From NCBI RefSeq assembly GCF_016908785.1, contig NZ_JAFBEO010000006.1, positions 1 to 64,000 on the forward strand: 64,000 nt of DNA. Direction: 5' to 3'. Each line of letters opens with the position of its first letter. Within the stretch, counting starts at the first letter, position 1. This document shows, in pieces, positions 8,954 to 18,409 of the stretch. The notes under the pieces are model-generated. The model ran no database searches. It was not told the origin of the DNA and saw nothing but the letters and a program-made list of their open reading frames with translations. This DNA comes from Weissella uvarum (GTDB taxonomy: Bacteria; Bacillota; Bacilli; Lactobacillales; Lactobacillaceae). A program made the translations under genes and the position numbers.

Positions 8954-9536
8954 CTTCAGCCTCCTCATCATCGTGCTTTATATTTAGCAATCTATCCTCA
9001 ACAAACTTATGTTTCTCAAATGAATAGGTCACAATATGCATCACATAATCTTGTGTACCTTTTGTTTTGACCTTGAAGGGGATGTTAACCGTCTTATCAG
9101 TTGGCTTAATCACACTTGGATAACCAATCTCCAAGCTCTGCTTATACGCCTTTGTGTACCAGACAGGCATGGTCTTATTTTGACTAGCTTTATTGAACAA
9201 GTGCAAATACTTCGTTTGAATATCATCTAACGTTTTTGACTGCTTTTCATCCGGGGCACCCTGGTCAATCTTTGCTGCTTGATCCACCAGATCTTTTAAT
9301 TCACCAACTTTTAAATCGACCTCAATAGATTTATGATTCATCTCACTAGCTTTGATATCTTGACCACGGTTAACCATCTTGCTCATCTTAGTAAACCGTT
9401 GATATTTATTGCCCAGCTGGTCATTCAACTTCTCATGCTCTTTTTGGTCACTACGCATTGATAACAACATCATACATGTAAAGATTAAACACACAGCAAT
9501 AACGACATAGTATTTAAGTCTATTAAACTCTTTCAT
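8943..9536 (-). CDS. Membrane-anchored protein, possibly VirB8-like
   Basis: A 197-residue protein with a membrane helix at about 9-26, a helical stalk, then a domain ending in beta-rich sequence (VNIPFKVKTKG, YVMHIVTYSFEKHKF) and an acidic tail (HDDEEAEDEE). One helix plus an NTF2-like beta sheet is the layout of VirB8-type T4SS proteins; that assignment is a guess from pattern only. Ribosome site AAGGAG. It overlaps the next gene by 11 nt, indicating coupling. It sits between the wall hydrolase and another anchored protein. Confidence 0.7.
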   Translation of the reverse strand: MKEFNRLKYYVVIAVCLIFTCMMLLSMRSDQKEHEKLNDQLGNKYQRFTKMSKMVNRGQDIKASEMNHKSIEVDLKVGELKDLVDQAAKIDQGAPDEKQSKTLDDIQTKYLHLFNKASQNKTMPVWYTKAYKQSLEIGYPSVIKPTDKTVNIPFKVKTKGTQDYVMHIVTYSFEKHKFVEDRLLNIKHDDEEAEDEE

Positions 9537-9547
9537 GTGTTCTCCTT

Positions 9548-10828
9548 TTATCTAGGTTCCAATGCAATTGGCGAACCGTTAATCGCTGCATATTGGAACG
9601 TATTCTTATTGGCAATTCCGTTAAACGCTGCCGTACATTCAAGTACCTTGGTAGACTTCCCATGATAATCTTCCATCAAGAAGAAAGTATGTCCTCCAGC
9701 ACCTGCACCAGCAAGGCCACCGGTAACCACGATAGTTCCCTTCTTTGCAGTCTTCAAAGAAACCTGCTTGAACATCTTACCATTTTGGCCAAGCGCATTT
9801 GAATTTTGCAACATCCCCACTGTATTACCAGCAGACTTAGCATTCTTCATCCCTGCCTTTTCAAGAGCCGTTAAGACATATCCTGAACAGTCATAAGAAC
9901 TAGAACCCCAACGCGCGGCCATTGAATAAGTGATTCCTTTATTCAAACGGGTTAAGCCCCATCCGACAGCCTTGGCCAAAATAGGATTCTTCACGCCTTT
10001 AGCACTAGATACATCTCCTGATCCTCCTTCGTCATCTCCATCAGTCGGACAACCTTGGTTTTCAGACTCTTGTGCGCCATCGGCTGCGCTCTTGATAGTA
10101 GAACTAGCTTTCTTATCCTTCAAACTAAACAATGTGTAAAACTTATTTGCAATAGCTAAACGCTGAGGTAGCGCATCAAATCTTGCACCACTACCTTGTT
10201 CATAGTCTTCAAGCCAAGCCATTGTTGCATCCTTAATTGACATTTTCTTAAATGTATCGAAAGAGCGTCTCTGCCCAATCGGCAATCGCATACCTGACTC
10301 TTTAATCTGATTCATAATGAACTTTGATTGTGCTGACATGCTTAACCACTTCTTACTTCCAAGAGGCGCAAACTTTGTGTAGGGTGTGAATTGAAATACA
10401 CCTTTACCTCCACCGGCTGATTCATTAGCACTCTGCGCAACTGGCCTAGTATTTTCATCAGCGTTAAAGTAGTCATAGTTACCACCCGTAACAGCTGGGT
10501 TAAAAGAGGAACCTGATTCATGACCAGCATTACCTCCAATTCCAGCAACAGCCTGTCCACCAACACCAAAGGACACCCAGATTTCGGCTAATTCTTTGGC
10601 ATTGTTATATGGTTTCGTACCCTTTTTGGTCCAACTACCATTTGCACCACCGGCTGCTTTACCTCCACCTATAGACGATGTTGGGTCCTGCCCATCAGAA
10701 GTATCACAATAACTAGACTGATTAAACAAAGGCATTGCTATCGGCACAGAGAAAGCAAACACTACCAAAAACGCCACAACCCAAAGAACTATCTTTAATA
10801 AAGGATTTGACTTCTTTTTAGAACTCAT
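9548..10828 (-). CDS. Two-domain peptidoglycan hydrolase of the T4SS (VirB1-like)
   Basis: A 426-residue protein. One N-terminal membrane helix (11-33) anchors it. A phage-lysozyme-like domain (about 75-220) contains GIGGNAGHESGSSFNP, whose Glu is the likely catalytic residue, and GKGVFQFTPY. A linker leads to an NlpC/P60-type domain (about 285-426) with the catalytic Cys in SSYDCSGYV and a His in GGHTFFLMEDYHG. Proteins of this layout open the wall for mating-channel assembly in Gram-positive conjugation systems. It lies directly after the sortase gene, 11 bp apart, in the same operon. Confidence 0.88.
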   Translation of the reverse strand: MSSKKKSNPLLKIVLWVVAFLVVFAFSVPIAMPLFNQSSYCDTSDGQDPTSSIGGGKAAGGANGSWTKKGTKPYNNAKELAEIWVSFGVGGQAVAGIGGNAGHESGSSFNPAVTGGNYDYFNADENTRPVAQSANESAGGGKGVFQFTPYTKFAPLGSKKWLSMSAQSKFIMNQIKESGMRLPIGQRRSFDTFKKMSIKDATMAWLEDYEQGSGARFDALPQRLAIANKFYTLFSLKDKKASSTIKSAADGAQESENQGCPTDGDDEGGSGDVSSAKGVKNPILAKAVGWGLTRLNKGITYSMAARWGSSSYDCSGYVLTALEKAGMKNAKSAGNTVGMLQNSNALGQNGKMFKQVSLKTAKKGTIVVTGGLAGAGAGGHTFFLMEDYHGKSTKVLECTAAFNGIANKNTFQYAAINGSPIALEPR

Positions 10829-10839
10829 TACATATCCCC

Positions 10840-11919
10840 CTATTTATTCTTCCGGGGCAAATGCATAATAAGTTCTAGCACCATAAACACCAGGACAAAT
10901 GTGGCCACTGCCCACTTACCTGCTGTCTGTGTCCAAAAACGCTTAGCAATATCAGTTATGTCAGGTTTTACTTCTTTGGCTTGTTTAGGCTGATTAACAA
11001 CGTCATACGCTGTATCGGGTTGATCTATCTTGTTCTGAGTCCTAATTTGATTAACTTCTTCCCTAGGCAATCCCAAACTATCAACAGTTGTCTTACCAGC
11101 ATAGGCTGCTTGTAGTATCACTCGTTGCGTAATGTTAGTCGTATCATCACTATTGATATGGTCAACGGGGATGTAACAGGTTTGCAAAGTTAACAAAGGC
11201 TTCCCGCCTGTCACCTTATAAATGTTCTCTTTGTTTTTTACCTCTGAGCCTAGGTAGTCATAAACATAATTACCATCTTTGTCTTTCTTCTTTAAATCAC
11301 CTACTAGATAGACATCATGTTCATCAACTACACGCCTAGCTACTGATTTATACACATAGGCTTCATCCCCGATTATCAAATAAACGGGCTGGTTCTTCTG
11401 AAATGCAAAGCCTTGTAGATTTGAAAACCACAGATTATGATCATTCACGTTAGAAGAAGTCATCGCATTATGTGCCTCAGCAACATAATTGCCTTTTCCA
11501 GGCTTCATATTGGGCTTACCTGTACCTGCACCAAGTGCAAGTGTATCTTCACTTACCCCTTGATATAACGGTTGCTGTACACCCGCTGCAGGATAATATA
11601 TCGTCCCAACTGAACCAACGTTTGCTGGGTCAACTTGATTAACAGCTTGTTGAATCTCATCAAAACTACGATAAGTACGCAACTTCTCACTACGGTATAC
11701 AGGCTTAATTCCCTTGTTCCTAGCATCTTGATCACTTAACACCCGTTTAGTTTGTACATTCTTTTGAAATTGGATATCACTAGCTTTCAAAGCAGATAGT
11801 GGCATACCATCATTCATCTGATAGACTAAGAATGCAGAACTTGCAGACAATACTAATACTGGTATCAGTTTTATAGATGCTTTAAACTTACTTTTGAATA
11901 CATTATTATTTTCCGTCAT
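10840..11919 (-). CDS. Plasmid-encoded sortase
   Basis: A 359-residue membrane transpeptidase that would anchor surface proteins to peptidoglycan. The visible catalytic set is His150 (YVAEAHN), Cys248 (LLTLQTC) and Arg266 (TQRVIL); the block GTGKPNMKPGKGNY before the His is typical of sortases. Membrane helices sit at both ends (about 17-33 and 333-352), as in housekeeping-plus-C-terminal-anchor types. It is longer than usual class A enzymes because of inserts between His and Cys (KKKDKDGNYVYDYLG). Ribosome site GAGGT. First gene of the operon with the VirB1-like hydrolase. Its likely client is the VPGSG adhesin at 1273-4422 (inference). Confidence 0.9.
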   Translation of the reverse strand: MTENNNVFKSKFKASIKLIPVLVLSASSAFLVYQMNDGMPLSALKASDIQFQKNVQTKRVLSDQDARNKGIKPVYRSEKLRTYRSFDEIQQAVNQVDPANVGSVGTIYYPAAGVQQPLYQGVSEDTLALGAGTGKPNMKPGKGNYVAEAHNAMTSSNVNDHNLWFSNLQGFAFQKNQPVYLIIGDEAYVYKSVARRVVDEHDVYLVGDLKKKDKDGNYVYDYLGSEVKNKENIYKVTGGKPLLTLQTCYIPVDHINSDDTTNITQRVILQAAYAGKTTVDSLGLPREEVNQIRTQNKIDQPDTAYDVVNQPKQAKEVKPDITDIAKRFWTQTAGKWAVATFVLVFMVLELIMHLPRKNK

Positions 11920-11940
11920 GTCTTATACCTCGCACCTATT

Positions 11941-11977
11941 AGTATATGGGTACATGACGAAAAGTATGGTTAATCAA
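11941..11977 (-). promoter_or_regulatory. Promoter, TTGATT-25-TATACT type
   Basis: On the minus strand TTGATT (11972-11977) is followed by AACCATAC and, 25 bp on, TATACT (11941-11946). Layout and spacing equal those at 4452, 22118, 27934 and 47114. It drives the sortase operon. Confidence 0.7.
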
Positions 11978-11995
11978 AAAACACCTCACTTTCTG

Positions 11996-12017
11996 CCGAA
12001 TAAGTTACCTTATTCGG
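11996..12017. promoter_or_regulatory. Inverted repeat between divergent genes
   Basis: CCGAATAAG and CTTATTCGG with a 4-base loop lie between the divergent sortase operon and the plus-strand gene at 12062. The same TGCCGAAT/ATTCGGCA theme recurs at 57102-57127. It could be an operator or an RNA hairpin; no T-tract follows directly. Confidence 0.5.
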
Positions 12018-12061
12018 TAATAATGTGGTAAAATTATATATGTTAGATAAGGAGGCCGTCA

Positions 12062-12463
12062 ATGGCTACCACAAAAAAGGAAAAATCACTGGCTTATGCC
12101 GCAAACATTGAATTGAATTTCGTTGCTGCTACTTCTAGAGGTACACGCATCGATAAGTTACCTTCACTAGGTAATGAACTCACAGACATATTTCAAGAGG
12201 CTGCAAAGGAAATACACGGTTCTTTATTATCACCTGTAATTCCTCACACCAACTACGTGACATTTTCTGCTCAGATGCCTGAAACGACATCACCTCAAAC
12301 ATTTATTTGGGCGCTTCTACGTCGCGCTACAATGGAAATGAACAATCAGAACATGCAACTTAACAAGCGTGGCGGTGTTTGGTCTCGAAAATACATCTGT
12401 TCCACTGATCCGATAACTGATGAAATGCTTCAGGGATTCATCAAATACGTCGAAAATAAATAA
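12062..12463 (+). CDS. Unknown 133-aa protein, faint Y1-transposase-like pattern
   Basis: Strong ribosome site (AAGGAGG). The C-terminal part (GGVWSRKYICST ... GFIKYVENK) resembles the end of IS200/REP-type Y1 transposases, including a Tyr at the usual place, but the HUH histidine pair is not seen (the equivalent stretch is IPHTNYVTFSAQ). It is therefore either a domesticated, inactive relative or an unrelated small protein. It heads a three-gene plus-strand run that points against the surrounding T4SS operons. No flanking insertion-sequence ends seen. Confidence 0.7.
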   Translation: MATTKKEKSLAYAANIELNFVAATSRGTRIDKLPSLGNELTDIFQEAAKEIHGSLLSPVIPHTNYVTFSAQMPETTSPQTFIWALLRRATMEMNNQNMQLNKRGGVWSRKYICSTDPITDEMLQGFIKYVENK

Positions 12464-12495
12464 TCCCAATCAGCAATAGAAAGGTACTGACAACA

Positions 12496-13776
12496 ATGCA
12501 ATACGGTAAAAGCGTCTTCCAACAAATTACATATACGCCAAGACTTGATAACGTGCCTGGGCTACCGATCGCTTCTACCAAAATTGTTATTGGAAATGTA
12601 CTGTCTAGCTTCACAGACTTCTTTAATCACGTCAGCTATCAAGCAAAGTTAAAGTTTGAAAGAGAACTGTCTACTCAAATTCTTAAGACCTCACGTTCAA
12701 TGGTCACCAATCAGGAGATGACGCTTAACTTCTTAAATGACGTGACACAAGACACTAGTAGTTATCTGCCCATCAACGGCTTTTACTTCTGTGCGACTGA
12801 TTTAAACCTTATGATGGAATATTTGGCCATTAAATTGCGTGATTACGTACAGGACATCACCTTTGAAGGTCAAATCATCTTCGACCCAGATATCGTTAAT
12901 ATGTCTTTTGACGAATTCTTCGATATCTCTTATGAACTCAGCTATTTCGCACGACGTAACAGAGAGTTCTACCAAGAGATGTTTAATTTAGTCAAATATG
13001 CTCTTGCTGGCTATACAGGTATCGTTCTATCAAACGATAACCATTCAGCGGTAGAACAATACCTCTCACGTGCTGTATTTGCGATGACACAAGCTGCACT
13101 TGATGTTACTCAACTCTTTTACTGCAACGATGAAAAGTACCGTGTTAATCACGATGAGCAACTGCTAACGCTAGAAGAAAAAGTAGACATCGTTAGCTTT
13201 AGCTTCTCTACCGTTAACCTTAGCTTTTGGCCACACTTCTCATATGTATACGTTGATAATGATGATCATTCTCACCGTGTGAATGAAGAGGCGTACCTAG
13301 ATCCTTTTAGTATGTTTGAGGCTAAGGACAAAAAACGTCTTATGCAGTACTACTCACCTGATTTAGTAACTAGAGACTTCAAGTCACTCAATATTTTGGC
13401 CAATTTTAAAACACTAAAGGTTCGTGCTCAAATCAACCACAACGCGGACATGATGGCCCATAAGAACGACCCCTCACTAGATAACCTAGTTGTCGCAATT
13501 GATTTAGAAAAAGATTCTGACGAACAAATCGCTCAATCTATTCTTGGCCTACTTACATTCAACTTCTCTATCAAGGAAATTTCTGAGGCCTTGGGTCTAT
13601 CAAGATACAAAATCAACAAGTATCTCACTACACAATTTGGTGACCTAAATATTGATGAGATGATTAACCAGAATGGGGATGCATCAATACGTGCATTAAC
13701 CATTAATCTACTAAACCGTGCGGACATTAGTGATCTAAACATCACCAAGCTGTACGAATCTACAACCGCGCGTTAA
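12496..13776 (+). CDS. Unknown 426-aa protein with C-terminal HTH-like segment
   Basis: No signal peptide or membrane helix. Residues ~345-385 (FSIKEISEALGLSRYKINKYL) read as a helix-turn-helix, so DNA binding is plausible. The N-terminal three quarters is rich in aromatic and acidic residues and matches nothing recognised. It lies 32 bp after the 133-aa gene and 15 bp before the next, so the three are probably co-transcribed. A role in regulation or partition is possible but unproven. Confidence 0.75.
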   Translation: MQYGKSVFQQITYTPRLDNVPGLPIASTKIVIGNVLSSFTDFFNHVSYQAKLKFERELSTQILKTSRSMVTNQEMTLNFLNDVTQDTSSYLPINGFYFCATDLNLMMEYLAIKLRDYVQDITFEGQIIFDPDIVNMSFDEFFDISYELSYFARRNREFYQEMFNLVKYALAGYTGIVLSNDNHSAVEQYLSRAVFAMTQAALDVTQLFYCNDEKYRVNHDEQLLTLEEKVDIVSFSFSTVNLSFWPHFSYVYVDNDDHSHRVNEEAYLDPFSMFEAKDKKRLMQYYSPDLVTRDFKSLNILANFKTLKVRAQINHNADMMAHKNDPSLDNLVVAIDLEKDSDEQIAQSILGLLTFNFSIKEISEALGLSRYKINKYLTTQFGDLNIDEMINQNGDASIRALTINLLNRADISDLNITKLYESTTAR

Positions 13777-13791
13777 AGAAAGGACTTCCTA

Positions 13792-14781
13792 ATGAACGAT
13801 TCCATCCAAAAATTCCAACCCATGATGCCAGGGCTATATGCTTCGACTCTAGATTCAAAACTACACGCGTTGCTAGATAAATTTAATGCTGACAAGCAAC
13901 TAAAGTTTCTAAAAGATGGTTTGAAACAAATTATTGCCTCAACTGACAGTGAATATGAATTGGGTGCGATTAACAAAAGCTCTGACTACATCTTTAAGAA
14001 TAATCTTATGCCTACTTCGTTGACCTACGCTAAGGCAATGGGAACCTTTGAAGTCTTCCAAATCATGTTGGACGCTATTCAAAATTCCATATTCGTTAAA
14101 CCGATTAATGAAAAAAATGAAAAGGGCAAGACTATCCTATTCCCACTAGTTGAGCCTGTCGTATCACGTGAAGACTTTTGGAATGAGGAAGGTCAACTGG
14201 ACAGCATCCAAAACCAATTTGTACGTGAAAACAAAGAAACAATCAGTAAACTCATAGTTTCTGCGTTAACAGATTTCACACGGCGCGATGGCAGTGTTTA
14301 CCTACGTTCAAATTTGATTGACTTTAATATGCTAGATGAGTCTTTAAAATTGATGTATCTTCAACTACTCTCATTGTTGCAAACAATGGACAGTATCAGT
14401 GCTCTCATTCAGTCAGACTTGGTACGCAAACAAGACGAAACCAACACAGAAAAAGTATTTAAAGCAATCAATGAAACCCTTTCAAAGACGATTCAATCAC
14501 CTTTGGACCCTCAATCAGCATCGATGATCATTAACCCCACGGAAAACGCTTCAATTCACACTATCTTCCAGGAACCTGATGCTATCAAAAAACTACTAAA
14601 TACTATCGCTCAGTCCAAAGATGCAATTATCCTTAATGATTATCCTATGTTCGTTTCAAACGACTTAAACATCGATTCTAGCCAATTAGAACCAACCACA
14701 TTTGATGTCTTACAAACGGAAAATCAGGCATTCACTTACAACAACATAATCCTTTCTGCAATTGCATCGATGTCTATGTAA
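13792..14781 (+). CDS. Unknown 329-aa protein
   Basis: Ribosome site AAAGGA. The protein is soluble and mostly helical (KLHALLDKFNADKQLKFLKDGLKQII, LKLMYLQLLSLLQTMDSI), without recognised motifs. It is the third and last gene of the plus-strand group and ends at a shared bidirectional terminator. Confidence 0.75.
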   Translation: MNDSIQKFQPMMPGLYASTLDSKLHALLDKFNADKQLKFLKDGLKQIIASTDSEYELGAINKSSDYIFKNNLMPTSLTYAKAMGTFEVFQIMLDAIQNSIFVKPINEKNEKGKTILFPLVEPVVSREDFWNEEGQLDSIQNQFVRENKETISKLIVSALTDFTRRDGSVYLRSNLIDFNMLDESLKLMYLQLLSLLQTMDSISALIQSDLVRKQDETNTEKVFKAINETLSKTIQSPLDPQSASMIINPTENASIHTIFQEPDAIKKLLNTIAQSKDAIILNDYPMFVSNDLNIDSSQLEPTTFDVLQTENQAFTYNNIILSAIASMSM

Positions 14782-14784
14782 AAA

Positions 14785-14808
14785 GGCAGGGCCAATATTG
14801 GCCCTGCC
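14785..14808. terminator. Bidirectional terminator
   Basis: A perfect inverted repeat (GGCAGGGCCAAT / ATTGGCCCTGCC) lies between convergent genes, with A-rich and T-rich flanks on either side. It ends both the 12062-14781 group and the 22090-14811 T4SS operon. Confidence 0.92.
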
Positions 14809-14810
14809 TT

Positions 14811-15308
14811 TTATTTATTATGGTCCATAATTTCGTGATGCAAACTCATCATTTGATTGATTACATCCCCATCGGTTGATTTAAAGTCATCATTTATTTT
14901 CTTGGCCTCAATAAAGGTCGGCTGTATATCTTTGTGGATCCAGCGCTTATAAATATTGACCAACGTATTATAGATATCAAGTAAGAACAAGGCATATCCA
15001 CCAAAAACTAAGGCTAAGACTGTTCTGAGGAAAACTTTAAAAAACTTCGCAACTCTAAATGCAAGAAATGAATCAAACACAGAATAAACATTAAAGTTAG
15101 TGTCCAGCTTGTCTCTAACCAAGATAGCAAATTCACTTGAACCATCTACTTGTGATGGAAAACAAGCATATCTAATTGCTGGTAGCAATAGGAAAGCAGT
15201 TGAAACATAAAAGTCGGTGTGAAAAAATAAATAACCAATAAAAACACTTAGTATACAGCCCACAAGGACTACTCCATTGATAAATCTTAAATTCTCACTA
15301 ACTGACAT
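14811..15308 (-). CDS. Membrane protein at the end of the T4SS core operon
   Basis: A 165-residue protein with three or four hydrophobic segments (about 12-28, 32-46 and 85-112). The cytoplasmic C-terminal third is polar. Its start codon overlaps the stop of the VirB6-like gene, indicating translational coupling. Not recognised; a T4SS accessory by position. Confidence 0.72.
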   Translation of the reverse strand: MSVSENLRFINGVVLVGCILSVFIGYLFFHTDFYVSTAFLLLPAIRYACFPSQVDGSSEFAILVRDKLDTNFNVYSVFDSFLAFRVAKFFKVFLRTVLALVFGGYALFLLDIYNTLVNIYKRWIHKDIQPTFIEAKKINDDFKSTDGDVINQMMSLHHEIMDHNK

Positions 15309-18300
15309 TAAACATCTCCTGATGGAAACGGCTCAATATCACGCTTGATATCACGTAACGTAAATCCAGAAATACTATCATCAATCGGTATGCTAAATTC
15401 ACCCGAAATATCGCTAGAAAGTCCTTTAACATAATTCTGTAGAGGGCCGTCATTTCCTAATGACAAATCATGATTATCAAGCTTAGTTGGCCGGCTCAAG
15501 TCTAGGCGGAAGTTAGAGTCTCCAATATTAAGTGGAACATCTAGCTCTTCACCATATTCATGAAAATCTGGCATCGTATACATGACGGGTGACAAGCGTT
15601 GAACTTGTCCAGTCGCGTGATTCTTACCATAAACATAGGAACCAGCCTCTGTGAAACGCATACCAAAGTCATCGAAATTGTCCTGTACCTGTTGGATGTT
15701 GTTAAATGAAAGAGATCCATTGTCTACAGACGCGCCAACCGGGGTATAAGCAGCCGATGGTATATCTGTGCTATCCAACAATGCGTTAAACATCTCTGAA
15801 TTTCCTAATGGTCGTGTTGCATTCGCACTACCACCAACTGTAGGTGAATAGAACTTAGCCACTGCTGGCGACCCATCTGCTACGGTTGGTATTTGAACAC
15901 CAGTCTCAGGATGGTAAGCCAACGGTTGAATAATTGTCTCTCCATTTTCTAGGCCTGGATTTCCTTTTCCCATACGTGAAAGTGGTTGTAGAACACTGCT
16001 ACTGTCTTCACCTACCAACTGTGTTCCTTGATTAGTCTGGACAGCCATAAGCTTGCCATTCTGGCCAGCAAAATCAGCAATGTTTCCCATGCCTAATTGA
16101 GTTGGAACAGGTCTTGATATTTCTGTTTTGACCCAGTTATCAGCAGGTGGTTCAGTTTGTTCTACTAATGAATCAAAATAACCAGGGTCTTGCATGCCAG
16201 GTTCAGGCGGATTATTTTGCACTGATGACTTGTTTAAGTATGATTTCAACAAATCATCAGCATTAACGGCATCCTTTTCTTGATTAGGAATGTCTTTATT
16301 GATTGGATTGAAAGGCTTCTCATCATCTTTAGGAACAATATCATCCCATTTTTGATCTTCAATACTCTTATCATATCCACCATAGCCTGAATTCTTATCA
16401 CGGTAGCGATTAAACGGACTCGTGTTACCATTTCGTCGTTTCATCATCTTATGGCCCATATAAGCCCCTGCAAGCCTTGAATCACCACTACCAAGTGCTG
16501 TCAGAGCAAATGTACCTAAAGCGTCAATTGCGCCACTATCACGCATCGCATCCTTGGTCTTCTTTAAGCCATTCCCTGCCTTCTTAAAGGCTTCAGCTCT
16601 TCTTTCTTTAGCAGAATCAGATTGCAAATCCTGTAACTTACTGCGCGTCATCATACCAACTTTTTGGCTGGCCTTTTTAGGATCTTTAATGGCTGCGCCT
16701 AATGACTTCATTCCAGTCTTCATTGTTCCCTTTGCCAGGATACCTGCCGTGCCTTTTCCAGCACCAGCGGCCGCTAATCCTCCTCCACCAGAGGCTGCAA
16801 GAGAAAGACCGCCAGTTGCAACCGCTGCACCTGCAGCAGCAGCCGCTAAACCAGTAACCATAAGTGACTGAGAACCCTTGGAATATGCTTGATTCATCAC
16901 TCCAGATGGCAATCCAATTAACTCTTGAATACTTGAGATAATGGGCTTATATACGAACAAAGCAAAGATGATGATAATGCCACCAACAAATCCATTTACC
17001 TTTGCGGTAGTTACACCTTCAATCAAGATGACTACTATTCCAAATCCCAAAGCTTGAACTGTTTGGAAAAGCAATGTTCCGGCCATCTCCTTGATCCATG
17101 CTCCAGTTCGACCTCTACTCATATTCAGTCCTGCCAAAGACAACATGATTGGTCCAATTGAGTACAACCAGATAAAGGTGATTGCACGCGCCAAAAACTG
17201 GAAATAAATAGATGCAATAAGCCCCAACACAACTAGGAAGATTGCAATAAGGATAATGATTCCACCCACATTGACCTCAGGGAAACCATCGGTATTGAAC
17301 ATAATCTTCCACAATGAGGTACCCGACAAAACATGTTGCGCTGCATCCAATAGATTACCCTTGCCTACATCTATTGTCTTCATCAAATCAAGCACAAACA
17401 CAAACAGAATTGCCTGAATACGAATACAACAAAACATTATTGGCTGATAGAAATAAGTGGCAACAATCATTATCAAACTATAATAAGCGTTATCTAAGAA
17501 CTCGCCTTTATCCTTCGGACTATTGATGATTCCACTCTTTATCAATTGGTAACCTTGAATAAAGATAATAATAGCCAGAACTGTTCCCGCTAGCGGGGTA
17601 ATACCCGCAACAAATTTAGACGTTAATTGGCCATAAGATTTAACTAGATCTTTCTGCCCCAAAGGCCCAAATATTGTGATAAATGGGTCAGCTGTAAGCT
17701 TATCTACAGCATCCAAACCGCCGTCTTTCGTGGATATATAATCACTAAGATAAATAATCTTACTAACACTAAAGAAACTCAAAAAGCCATTGACGTTAGA
17801 CATCCCCGGTAAATAAAACCCAAGAACACCTTTCATGATATTTTGTACGGGGTCTGGTAAATCAAACTTCCAGGCCCCTTTCAATTCCTTAACAGCTTTA
17901 TCTGTTTCTTTTTTGGTTTTCTTTTTATTTTCTTTTACCTTCTTATCGCTCTTTTTCTTATCGTCCTTATATTTATCCTTGGTCTTCTTTTCTAGCTTAT
18001 CAGCTTCATCATTTAGCTTTTTTGCCTTCTTCTTATCCCAAAGTTGCTCGGCATGCTTGGCCTGTCGTCTCTTGGAATTAATCTCAATATTGCCTTTGAG
18101 CTTTTGAGCTTCTGGTTGCATCTTCGCGTTCAAATTAGAAACTCCGCCCTTAAGTTGAGACCAAGTCACTTCACCAAGAGGCTTTACTAACTTTGAACCC
18201 TGAATAATATATTTACCTGCCTGTCCCAAAGGCGTTATTGGATGATAACCAACAGGTGGAACAGGCATGGCTGCCTCTTGCATTGAAACAGTTGTCGTCG

Positions 18301-18409
18301 CTTCAACTGGTGGTTGTTCTTTTGAATTCCCCGCCATAAATGACAATGAAAAAACAATTGGAATAATGAAAAAAAGTGGCATCCACCCCAATAACTTAGA
18401 TTTACTCAC
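15308..18409 (-). CDS. VirB6/TrbL-like T4SS channel protein
   Basis: A large polytopic membrane protein (~1033 aa). N-terminal signal or helix, then a Lys-rich coiled segment (about 110-190), about seven membrane helices between ~210 and 520, an Ala/Gly-rich hydrophobic stretch and a long polar C-terminal tail (~580-1033). This layout fits VirB6-type proteins of Gram-positive conjugation systems, which form the inner part of the DNA channel. The start is uncertain: three in-frame GTG codons lie at 18421, 18418 and 18409. The last is best spaced from AGGTGG, so it is used; all overlap the preceding gene. Located just after VirB4. Confidence 0.82.
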   Translation of the reverse strand: MSKSKLLGWMPLFFIIPIVFSLSFMAGNSKEQPPVEATTTVSMQEAAMPVPPVGYHPITPLGQAGKYIIQGSKLVKPLGEVTWSQLKGGVSNLNAKMQPEAQKLKGNIEINSKRRQAKHAEQLWDKKKAKKLNDEADKLEKKTKDKYKDDKKKSDKKVKENKKKTKKETDKAVKELKGAWKFDLPDPVQNIMKGVLGFYLPGMSNVNGFLSFFSVSKIIYLSDYISTKDGGLDAVDKLTADPFITIFGPLGQKDLVKSYGQLTSKFVAGITPLAGTVLAIIIFIQGYQLIKSGIINSPKDKGEFLDNAYYSLIMIVATYFYQPIMFCCIRIQAILFVFVLDLMKTIDVGKGNLLDAAQHVLSGTSLWKIMFNTDGFPEVNVGGIIILIAIFLVVLGLIASIYFQFLARAITFIWLYSIGPIMLSLAGLNMSRGRTGAWIKEMAGTLLFQTVQALGFGIVVILIEGVTTAKVNGFVGGIIIIFALFVYKPIISSIQELIGLPSGVMNQAYSKGSQSLMVTGLAAAAAGAAVATGGLSLAASGGGGLAAAGAGKGTAGILAKGTMKTGMKSLGAAIKDPKKASQKVGMMTRSKLQDLQSDSAKERRAEAFKKAGNGLKKTKDAMRDSGAIDALGTFALTALGSGDSRLAGAYMGHKMMKRRNGNTSPFNRYRDKNSGYGGYDKSIEDQKWDDIVPKDDEKPFNPINKDIPNQEKDAVNADDLLKSYLNKSSVQNNPPEPGMQDPGYFDSLVEQTEPPADNWVKTEISRPVPTQLGMGNIADFAGQNGKLMAVQTNQGTQLVGEDSSSVLQPLSRMGKGNPGLENGETIIQPLAYHPETGVQIPTVADGSPAVAKFYSPTVGGSANATRPLGNSEMFNALLDSTDIPSAAYTPVGASVDNGSLSFNNIQQVQDNFDDFGMRFTEAGSYVYGKNHATGQVQRLSPVMYTMPDFHEYGEELDVPLNIGDSNFRLDLSRPTKLDNHDLSLGNDGPLQNYVKGLSSDISGEFSIPIDDSISGFTLRDIKRDIEPFPSGDV

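Noticed and set aside
12062-12463. Active insertion sequence
   Set aside because: No HUH motif, no end repeats and no second transposon gene around it.
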